Assembly (NCBI RefSeq): GCF_003660445.1
Contig: NZ_QZVQ01000009.1
Coordinates: forward strand, 186,001 to 250,000
Reading direction: 5' to 3'
DNA from: Croceibacterium ferulae
Lineage (GTDB): Bacteria; Pseudomonadota; Alphaproteobacteria; Sphingomonadales; Sphingomonadaceae
Length of the DNA stretch: 64,000 bases
A program made the translations under genes and the position numbers. Below, piece after piece: positions 26,789-34,244 of the stretch. The notes beneath the pieces are model-generated. The model made no database searches. It was not told the origin of the DNA and was given only the letters and a program-made list of their open reading frames with translations. Within the stretch, counting starts at the first letter, position 1; each line of letters begins with the position of its first letter.

Positions 26789-29700
26789 ATGGCGGCAGTC
26801 ATCGGGCGACAGGTCAGTGGGCGAAGCCATTCGGGCCGAACCGTTTGGCAACTCCTCTTGTTGGCGGCGGCGGCCGTGCTGTTCGCCGGATCCGCGGCCA
26901 CAGCGGCGGCACCCTCACGCTCGGCCTATCAGGCGATCCCGCCTGATCCGGCCGCCATCATCGTGCGCGGCGCCGGCGACGGGCTGACCGACGATACCGC
27001 GGCATTGCAGCAGGCGATCGATGCGGCGGCGGAGGAAGGCGCGGGGGCCGTGGTGTTCGTGCCGGAGGGCCGGTACCGCCTCACCCGCACCTTGCTTGTC
27101 CGCTCGGGCGTCAGGGTGTTCGGCATAGGGCGCGAGCGGCCAGTCTTCGTGCTGGCGGAGCGCACGCCCGGCTTTGCCGAGGGGGTGGCGGCGATGGTCA
27201 GCTTCGCCGGCGAAGACCAGTTCCGCTCCGGTCGTCCGGCCGTTCCGCCGCGAACGACGGTGCCGTTCGACCCTACGGTGTTCGACGGCACGCAGACGAC
27301 GTTCTATTCGGCACTGTCCAACGTGGATTTCGAGATCGGCGAGGGCAATCACGGCGCGGTCGCGGTGCGCTTCCGTGTCGCGCAGCATGCCTTCCTGCGG
27401 CACGTGGACATGCGGCTCGGCAGTGCCTTCGCCGGTGTCTACCACGTGGGCAACGAGATGGAGAACGTCCGCTTCTTCGGCGGGCGATACGGCATCGTGG
27501 CGGAAAAGACCGCGCCCACCTGGCCGTTCACCCTGATCGACAGCCACTTCGAAGGGCAGCAGGTCGCCGGCATCCGCGAGCATGAGGCCGTCCTGACGCT
27601 GGTCAACGTCACCTTCCGCGACATGCCGGTGGGGATCGAGATCGATCGCGGCTATTCCGACATGCTGTGGGGCAAGGACGTCCGCTTCGACAATGTGACC
27701 GATGCGGGTGTCGTCATTTCCATGGAAGGCAGCACGTTCACGCAGATCGGCTTCGAGAATGCCGTCGCCTCGGCCACGCCGACCTTTGCGCGCCTGCGTG
27801 ACAGCGGACGGACCTTCGCCGGCGCGGGCGACCATTACCAGGTGCGCCGCTTCTCCCACGGTCTTGCAGTCGAGGCGCTGGGGGAGACCGGCACGACGCA
27901 GTCGGTGTTCGATGCGGTGCCGATCACCCGCGCCGCTGCGATGCGACCACCTGCCATCGCCGCGCTGCCGCCGGTCAGCGAGTGGGTGAGCGTGCGCGAT
28001 CTCGGCGTCGCGGGCGATGACCGGACGGACGACACGGCGGCGTTGCAGCGCGCGATCGACACGCACCGCGTGCTCTACATGCCCACGGGCCGCTATCGCG
28101 TGACACAGCCGATCCGGCTCCGCCCCGAGACCGTACTGATCGCGCTGCATCCGAACACCACGCAGCTCTATCTGCCGGACGAAACCGCCGCCTATGCCGG
28201 CATCGGCGATCCGGTCGCCTTGCTGGAAAGCGCGAAAGGCGGTGCCGCCATCGTGTCCGGACTGGGTCTGTGGACCGGCGGCATCAATCCGCGCGCGACG
28301 GCGCTGCTATGGCGCAGCGGCGAGCAGTCCATGGTCAATGACGTGCGCATTCACGGCCCGGTCGTGCGGGTGAACGGCCAGGCAACCGGCGCCGTCGATC
28401 CGGCCGCGCGTCCGGATGGGCAGCAGGCCAGCATCTGGGTGACCGATGGCGGCGGCGGCACGTTCGCGGCGATCTGGTCGCCCAACACGCTGTCATCCTC
28501 CGGCTTCCACGTCTCGGACACGGACACGCCCGGCTATGTCTACGGGCTGTCGGCCGAGCATCATTACCGCCACGAGATCGTGCTGCGCAACGTGGCGAAC
28601 TGGGAGTTCCTGGGTGCGCAGACCGAGCAGGAGGCGCGCGATGGTCCGAACGCCTTCGCGGTGGAGCTCAGCAATGTGCGCAATATCCTGCTGGCCAATT
28701 ACCGCGCCTATCGCGTCACCCGATCGATCAAGCCGGTCGAGGCTGCGGTGCGCCTGTTCGGGTCGAACGAGGTGCGGTTCCGCAACGTGCACATCAATGC
28801 GGAAAGCGGGTTCTCCACCTGCGACGACGAGGGCTGCGGCACCTTCGCACGCGCCAGCAAGTTCCCGTTCGAGAATGCCATGATCGACGCGGCGAGCGGG
28901 CGCGAGCTGCGCGAGCGTCAGTTCGGCTGGCTGGACATCATGCCGGCGGCGGTGCTTCCTCCCGAACAGCGGATCCCGGCGGTATCGCCGGGCGTGCAGA
29001 AACTCGCCGGCGGGTTCTATTCCGCCGGCGGCGGCGCGGTGGATGCCCGGGGCAACCTGTACTTCATCGACCGCTTCTTCCACCGCATCTACAACTGGTC
29101 GGCCGCGCAGGGCCTGCGCATCGTCACCGATCCGCCGCTCGATCCGGTGAACCTGGCCGTCGATGGCGCGGGCAAGCTGATGGTGCTGTCCTCCGAAGGT
29201 GCCGAGGGGACCGTCTACAGCATCGATCCGGCCGCGCCCGACCGGGTGCAGGTGATCGCCCCGACACCGGCCCGCGCCGCGCCGGCGGCAGTGACGCTGC
29301 AGCCCGGCAATGTCTGGGCAAATGGCGAATTCGCCGACCAGATCGACTTTGCCACCTACGAGTTCCCGCCGCTGGCGCAGTTCTTCACCGACAAGCTGGG
29401 CGCGCCCAAGGCGATGGAATATGTCTCGCCCGACGGAACGCTGCGGCTACCGGCCTACCGCGTGTGGACGCAAGGGGGCGGCGATCATCGCGGCTGGCGC
29501 TGGTCGGACCCGCTGGACGCCTACAGCCTGGTGGGTGCGCGTTCCGGCGACCGGATCGTGCTGACCAATTCGTCGGAGAACCGGACCTATGACGGGCTGA
29601 TCGGTGACGGGGGGCGCGTGACGGAGCTGAAGGTGCTGGCCGAGCGTGGCGGCGAAAGCGCCGTGCGCGCGCCGGACGGCACGCTCTACGTCGCCAACGG

Positions 29701-29845
29701 GCAGGTCTTCGTCTACGCCGCCGATGGCACATTCCTGCGCCGCATCGACGTTCCCGAACGGCCGTTGCAGCTCCTGCTCGGCGGAGAGGAGGGACGCACC
29801 CTGTTCATCCTGAGCCATCACAGCCTGCACGCCATGCCGCTGTAA
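26789..29845 (+). CDS. Secreted beta-helix (pectate-lyase-3-like) protein fused to a beta-propeller-like C-terminus
   Basis: The 1018-residue start at 26789 has a good ribosome site, GGAAGG at 26776-26781. A signal segment (LLLLAAAAVLFAGSAATAAA) is followed by two related glycan-binding or hydrolase modules, each opening with a D-G-x-T-D-D-T-A-A-L-Q-x-A-I-D pattern (GLTDDTAALQQAIDAA near 62-77 and DDRTDDTAALQRAIDTH near 412-430). This is the GH28/pectate-lyase-3 fold signature. The last about 280 residues (GVQKLAGGFYSAGGGAVDAR, then YFIDRFFHRIYNWS and LAVDGAGKLMVLSSEG) look like an NHL/SMP-30 type beta-propeller. Catalytic residues could not be assigned. Probably acts on a pectic or related polysaccharide. 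Confidence 0.75.
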   Translation: MAAVIGRQVSGRSHSGRTVWQLLLLAAAAVLFAGSAATAAAPSRSAYQAIPPDPAAIIVRGAGDGLTDDTAALQQAIDAAAEEGAGAVVFVPEGRYRLTRTLLVRSGVRVFGIGRERPVFVLAERTPGFAEGVAAMVSFAGEDQFRSGRPAVPPRTTVPFDPTVFDGTQTTFYSALSNVDFEIGEGNHGAVAVRFRVAQHAFLRHVDMRLGSAFAGVYHVGNEMENVRFFGGRYGIVAEKTAPTWPFTLIDSHFEGQQVAGIREHEAVLTLVNVTFRDMPVGIEIDRGYSDMLWGKDVRFDNVTDAGVVISMEGSTFTQIGFENAVASATPTFARLRDSGRTFAGAGDHYQVRRFSHGLAVEALGETGTTQSVFDAVPITRAAAMRPPAIAALPPVSEWVSVRDLGVAGDDRTDDTAALQRAIDTHRVLYMPTGRYRVTQPIRLRPETVLIALHPNTTQLYLPDETAAYAGIGDPVALLESAKGGAAIVSGLGLWTGGINPRATALLWRSGEQSMVNDVRIHGPVVRVNGQATGAVDPAARPDGQQASIWVTDGGGGTFAAIWSPNTLSSSGFHVSDTDTPGYVYGLSAEHHYRHEIVLRNVANWEFLGAQTEQEARDGPNAFAVELSNVRNILLANYRAYRVTRSIKPVEAAVRLFGSNEVRFRNVHINAESGFSTCDDEGCGTFARASKFPFENAMIDAASGRELRERQFGWLDIMPAAVLPPEQRIPAVSPGVQKLAGGFYSAGGGAVDARGNLYFIDRFFHRIYNWSAAQGLRIVTDPPLDPVNLAVDGAGKLMVLSSEGAEGTVYSIDPAAPDRVQVIAPTPARAAPAAVTLQPGNVWANGEFADQIDFATYEFPPLAQFFTDKLGAPKAMEYVSPDGTLRLPAYRVWTQGGGDHRGWRWSDPLDAYSLVGARSGDRIVLTNSSENRTYDGLIGDGGRVTELKVLAERGGESAVRAPDGTLYVANGQVFVYAADGTFLRRIDVPERPLQLLLGGEEGRTLFILSHHSLHAMPL

Positions 29846-29925
29846 CCGCGAAAGCGCCGCCCCGGCTTCCGCAAAGGCGAGCGGCACGATAGGCTCCGGG
29901 TGAGATCGGCACACCAGGAGCGACG

Positions 29926-30990
29926 GTGATAGAAAAGAAGCGGCGAGCGCGCGGTGCGACCATTATCGACGTGGCGGCGCGCGCTGGTGTCTCCCCGATG
30001 ACCGTCTCGCGGGTCATCAACAACCAGGCCGGCGTGCGCGCGGAGACCCGCCAGCTGGTGGAGGACGCCATCCAGGCGCTCTCCTACACGCCTAACACCG
30101 CGGCGCGCAGCCTTGTGACGTCGGGCGAGCTGCGCATCGGCGTGATCTATTCCAACCCGAGCGCCGCCTTCATGAGCGAGTTCCTCACGGGCATCTACGA
30201 GGAAGCCTCCGCCCACGGGGCCCAGCTGTTCCTGCTGAAGGGGGAGGGCGGCGCGCCCCTGTCGGCCGAGGCGATCCGCAACTTCGTCGGCATCGGGCTG
30301 TCCGGTGCGATCCTGGCGCCGCCGCTCGGCGAATCGGCGCGGGTGATCGACATGCTGCACAAGGCGGGCATCCCGTTGGCCGCGGTGGGCGCCTACGACG
30401 TCGCCGGGACCAGCTGCGTCAGGATCGACGATCGCCGCGCCGCCTACGACATGACCATGCACCTGATCGCGCTTGGCCACCGGCGGCTGGGCTTCGTGGT
30501 CGGCAATCCCGACCAGGCCGCCAGTGCCGAGCGGATGGCCGGGTTCTATGCCGCGGTGCGCGAGGTCGGCAATGCCGAGGTCAGGCTGGCGCAGGGCGAC
30601 TTCAGCTATGCGTCCGGGCTGGCGGCGGGGGAGCAGCTGCTGGATGCGCCGCAGCCGCCGACGGCGGTGTTCGCCAGCAATGACGACATGGCCGCCGCGG
30701 TCGTCTCCGTCGCGCACCGCCGCCAGCTGGACGTGCCGCGGATGCTGACGGTGGTCGGCTTCGACGACAGTGCCGCCGCCGTGACGCTGTGGCCGCCGCT
30801 CACCACCATCGGCCAGCCCATCCGCCGGCTGGCGGCCGAGGCGCTGGCCGAGGTGGCGACGGCCGGAGCGGCTCCGCGCAAGGCCGGCGAGACCGGACGC
30901 ACGAAGATCCTCGATTACGTGCTGATCAAGCGCTCCTCGACCGCGCCACCGCCGACAGAGGCTGCTTCGACGCCGGAGGATGCGGCCTGA
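29926..30990 (+). CDS. LacI-family transcriptional regulator
   Basis: The 354-residue protein begins with GTG at 29926. Residues 10-32 (ATIIDVAARAGVSPMTVSRV) are the LacI helix-turn-helix and hinge beginning, and TPNTAARSLVTSGELRIGVIYSNPS leads into the periplasmic-binding-protein-like sugar domain; FASNDDMAAAVVSVAHR and VGFDDSAAAVTLWPPLTTI are family signatures. It is the only sugar-type repressor in the polysaccharide region and the best candidate to bind the four palindromes listed here. Its last 76 bases overlap the end of the convergent GH43 gene. Confidence 0.93.
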   Translation: MIEKKRRARGATIIDVAARAGVSPMTVSRVINNQAGVRAETRQLVEDAIQALSYTPNTAARSLVTSGELRIGVIYSNPSAAFMSEFLTGIYEEASAHGAQLFLLKGEGGAPLSAEAIRNFVGIGLSGAILAPPLGESARVIDMLHKAGIPLAAVGAYDVAGTSCVRIDDRRAAYDMTMHLIALGHRRLGFVVGNPDQAASAERMAGFYAAVREVGNAEVRLAQGDFSYASGLAAGEQLLDAPQPPTAVFASNDDMAAAVVSVAHRRQLDVPRMLTVVGFDDSAAAVTLWPPLTTIGQPIRRLAAEALAEVATAGAAPRKAGETGRTKILDYVLIKRSSTAPPPTEAASTPEDAA

Positions 30991-32600
30991 ACGGCAGGCT
31001 GCCCTTCGTAGCGGAACCAGGCGAAATCGGCCGGAAGCGCGGCGCCGGACATGTCCTGGCAGGCCATGCCGATGAAGGTGCCGGTGAAGTTCGGCAGGCC
31101 GGGGATGGTGACCTCGTCGGACAGCATGCCGGCATTCAGCGTGCCGGGCAGCGTCTGCCACTCGGCCCCCTCCTGCCGCCACGAAAAGCGCAGCGTGGCA
31201 TGATCGACCTCGGCGCGCAGCTCGACCGGACCGTCCGGCAAGGCGGCGACGGCAACGCTGATCGAGCAGCCTTGGGCGGGGTCGGCGGTCATCACCTGCA
31301 GCTGGCGCACGCCTTCGTCGGCGGTCACGTACAGGTAGTGGAACTTCGTCCCGTTGTAGTAGCAGACCAGGCCGGCGGATTGCTGGAAGCTGGCGGGCGC
31401 GAAGCTGACCTGTGTCGTCGCGGTGTAGCAGAAATGTTCCTGCCGACGGGCGACCAGCGATTGTTCGAACACGCTGCCCAGGCTTTCGCGGCCCCACAGG
31501 CGCAGATGTCCGGGCCGCGCGGTCAGGCTGAACAGCTTCTCGGGTTCAGGGGTGCGCAGCCACTGGAATTCCGCCGGCATTTCGGCCGAAGTGAACCGGC
31601 CGTCCCATGGCTCGACTGGCCAGGGGTGGGGCGGCAGCGCGGGCAGCGGGGGCGCGGGATCGGGCCGGGCATCTTCGGTCAGCGTGCGCAGCCAGCCGTC
31701 GCTACCCCAGGCGACCGGCTGGATCGCGGTTTCCCGCCCCATCACGCAGCGGCCAAGGCCGGGTAATGGCCGGCCGCACAGATAGACGAGCCACGCCGAC
31801 CCGTCGTCCAGTTCGACCAGGTCGCCATGTCCGGCGCGCGCGATCGGTGCGTCTTCGCAGCCGCCCGCGGTCAGCACCGCGCCGCCCGGGTGCACCTCGT
31901 ACGGACCCCAGATCGAACGGGAGCGGGCCATGACGACGGCATGGTCCCAGCCCGTGCCGCCTTCGGCAACGAGCAGGTGGTACCAGCCATCGCGCTTGTA
32001 GAGGTGCGGCCCTTCGGTGAAGCCGCGCTCGGTGCCGTCGAAGATCACGCGGCTTTCGCCGACCAGCCGCATCGTCGCCCGATCCAGTTCCTGCATCACG
32101 ATGCCGGCGAACCGCCCGCGTCCGGGGCGGTGGTCCCACAGCATGTTGAGCAGCCAGCTCCTGCCGTCATCATCATGGAACAGCGCCGGGTCGAAGCCGC
32201 TGCTGTTCAGGTGGATCCGGTCCGACCAGGGCCCCTCGATCGTCTCGCTGGTCACCGCATAATTGTGGAAGTCGCGCAGCGATGCACCGACCGCCCGGTC
32301 GGCGGTCGTCTGGCCATAGCGCTTCACATCGGTGAAGATCAGCCAGAAGCGGCCATCGGCCCAGGTCAGGTCCGGTGCCCACACGCCGCAGGAATCGGGA
32401 TTGCCGCGCATGTCGAGCTGCCCGGCCCGGCACAGCGGACGCGCGACGAGGCGCCAGTTCACCAGATCGCGGCTGTGGTGGATCTGCACCCCGGGGTACC
32501 ATTCGAAAGTGGAGGTCGCGACGTAGAAATCGTCACCCACGCGCACGATCGAGGGGTCGGGATTGAACCCGGGAAGGATCGGATTGTGGAAGCGTGTCAT
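30915..32600 (-). CDS. GH43 beta-xylosidase/arabinofuranosidase, cytoplasmic
   Basis: The 561-residue protein has no signal peptide. NPILPGFNPDPSIVRVGDDF contains the base D15, SSGFDPALFHDDDGRSW near residue 136 the pKa-modulating Asp, and RGFTEGPHLYKRDGWY near 190-205 the acid Glu of five-bladed GH43 enzymes. The C-terminal half (from about 330) is the beta-sandwich common in GH43 beta-xylosidases of the XynB type. It overlaps the upstream MFS gene by 4 bases (ATGA), so import and intracellular hydrolysis of xylo- or arabino-oligosaccharides are coupled. The exact aglycone cannot be read from sequence. Confidence 0.92.
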   Translation of the reverse strand: MTRFHNPILPGFNPDPSIVRVGDDFYVATSTFEWYPGVQIHHSRDLVNWRLVARPLCRAGQLDMRGNPDSCGVWAPDLTWADGRFWLIFTDVKRYGQTTADRAVGASLRDFHNYAVTSETIEGPWSDRIHLNSSGFDPALFHDDDGRSWLLNMLWDHRPGRGRFAGIVMQELDRATMRLVGESRVIFDGTERGFTEGPHLYKRDGWYHLLVAEGGTGWDHAVVMARSRSIWGPYEVHPGGAVLTAGGCEDAPIARAGHGDLVELDDGSAWLVYLCGRPLPGLGRCVMGRETAIQPVAWGSDGWLRTLTEDARPDPAPPLPALPPHPWPVEPWDGRFTSAEMPAEFQWLRTPEPEKLFSLTARPGHLRLWGRESLGSVFEQSLVARRQEHFCYTATTQVSFAPASFQQSAGLVCYYNGTKFHYLYVTADEGVRQLQVMTADPAQGCSISVAVAALPDGPVELRAEVDHATLRFSWRQEGAEWQTLPGTLNAGMLSDEVTIPGLPNFTGTFIGMACQDMSGAALPADFAWFRYEGQPAVQAASSGVEAASVGGGAVEERLIST

Positions 32601-33868
32601 GCCGGCTTGCGCACCATGGTCCAGATGATGACGGCGCCGACAAGGTCGAGAACGCCAAGGATGACGAAAAAGGGTTCAAAGCCGACGCTGTCAACCATGC
32701 CGCCCAGCAGGACGGAGAAGACCAGCACCCCCAGATTGCCGGCAAAGCCGGCGAGACCCGCGGCCGTGGCGACTTCGTTGCGCCGGAACAGGTCGGACGC
32801 CATGGTGATGACGGTGACCGACAGCGTCTGGTGGGCAAAGCCGCCCAGGCACAGCAGGGCGATGGCGGCATAGGGGCTGGTGACGACGCCGACAAAGGCC
32901 ATGGACACCATCATGCAGGCGCCGACCGTGAAGGCCCACCGCCGCGCATTGATCAGCGACACGCCGCGCCGCTGCAGGAAGGCCGCCACAGCCGGCCCGA
33001 ACAGGCAGCCCAGATCCGCCGCCAGGAACGGCAGCCAGGCGAACAGCGCGATCTGCGTCAGGTCGAAGCCGCGTTCCCGCACCAGATAGAGCGGCAGCCA
33101 GAAGGCCAGCATGCCCCACACCGGGTCCGCCAGCAGGCGCGGCAGCGCGATGCCCCACAGATTGCGCCGGCGCAGCAGGGCGGGGATCGAGACCCGCGCA
33201 CCGGTCGCGGCGAGATGCTCCTCCTGCCCTGCGGCGATATAGGCGCGCTCATCCTCCCGCAGCCGGGGATGGCGGGCCGGCGTGTTGTAGAACAGGTACC
33301 AGATCACCGCCCAGACCAGCCCGATCCCGCCCGCGATCAGGAAGGCCAGCCGCCAGCTTTGCGTCAGCACCGCCCAGGCCACCAGCGGCGGCGCCAGCAC
33401 CGCGCCGAAGGAGGCGCCGATATTGTAGATGCCGCCGGCAACGCCGCGCTCCCTGGCCGGAAACCATTCGGCCACCAGCTTCTGGCCGGCCGGCTGCGCG
33501 GCGCCTTCCGCCAGCCCCAGCATGCCGCGCAACGCAGCGAAGCCCAGCCACCCATTGGCAAAGATGTGCGCCATCGTGATCAGCGACCACGCCGCCGCAC
33601 AGATGGCAAACCCGACCCGCAGGCCGACCCCGTCAAGAAACCAGCCGGCGAGCGGCTGGAGCATCACTCCCAGCTGGAAGGCCCCGGTGATCCAGCCATA
33701 TTGCTCGCTGCTGATCGCCTGTTCCACCAGGATCACGGGAGCCGCCACGCCGAGCACGGCGCGGGCAAGGTAGTTGATGACCATCGCGCCGACGAACAGG
33801 CCGATGATGATCCACCGCATTTTCGGGAAGCCAGACGTACGCAAGCCGCTCTCCGTTAACGTGAACAT
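32597..33868 (-). CDS. MFS sugar transporter, anion:cation symporter type
   Basis: The 423-residue, 12-helix carrier shows NYLARAVLGVAAPVIL, LRGMLGLAEGAAQPAGQKLVAEWFPARERGVAGG and WAFTVGACMMVSMAFVG, the ACS-type MFS pattern; it is a relative of the gene at 21694. The start at 33868 places the operator-like palindrome 33854-33867 inside codons 1-5; ATG 33820 (MRWIIIGLFVGAMVINY), directly at the first helix, is an alternative that leaves the palindrome in the leader. Translationally coupled to the GH43 gene downstream, so it probably imports that enzyme's substrate. Confidence 0.88.
   Translation of the reverse strand: MFTLTESGLRTSGFPKMRWIIIGLFVGAMVINYLARAVLGVAAPVILVEQAISSEQYGWITGAFQLGVMLQPLAGWFLDGVGLRVGFAICAAAWSLITMAHIFANGWLGFAALRGMLGLAEGAAQPAGQKLVAEWFPARERGVAGGIYNIGASFGAVLAPPLVAWAVLTQSWRLAFLIAGGIGLVWAVIWYLFYNTPARHPRLREDERAYIAAGQEEHLAATGARVSIPALLRRRNLWGIALPRLLADPVWGMLAFWLPLYLVRERGFDLTQIALFAWLPFLAADLGCLFGPAVAAFLQRRGVSLINARRWAFTVGACMMVSMAFVGVVTSPYAAIALLCLGGFAHQTLSVTVITMASDLFRRNEVATAAGLAGFAGNLGVLVFSVLLGGMVDSVGFEPFFVILGVLDLVGAVIIWTMVRKPA
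33854..33867. promoter_or_regulatory. LacI-type operator 2
   Basis: CGTTAACGTGAACA, a variant of the shared palindrome, overlaps the annotated MFS start codon. A repressor here would block either elongation or, if translation begins at 33820, the promoter-proximal leader. Confidence 0.5.
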
Positions 33869-33973
33869 CCCACAGCGGCAGAGTTGCCTGATCCGGGATG
33901 TATGAGGGGGTGTTCAGAGAAACACCAATGATCTTTGATAATCGCTCGTGACCCTAAACCACGTGCAGGCGAA

Positions 33974-34022
33974 TTGACAACAGCTAAACTCCTACATAAA
34001 CCTAATTCTGTTAACGTTATCA
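33974..34022 (+). promoter_or_regulatory. Promoter region and LacI-type operator 3 of the second TonB receptor
   Basis: TTGACA at 33974-33979 could be a -35 element, with a weak -10 (TAAACC) 17 bases on. TGTTAACGTTATCA at 34009-34022 is the best copy of the palindrome (6 of 7 positions symmetric). The receptor starts at 34245, so the leader would be about 230 bases; I see nothing else recognisable in 33869-34244. Confidence 0.55.
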
Positions 34023-34244
34023 CGCTGCACTGCAACAAGCAGGCAGGAAGATCGGGTGGAGGATGCGCAATCGAGCCTGATGTGATGCGCGGATGCGTGT
34101 TGCGAAAGCAGGACAGGTGCATGGGCATCGCACATCTATTCTTCAGAAGTAACGCCGAACCGTATGTACTGGGCGGCAGGCGGATCTGTGTTGGCAACAA
34201 GAGCGAATGCTCGGCGCATAAACATAACACGAAGGGGAAACAGG

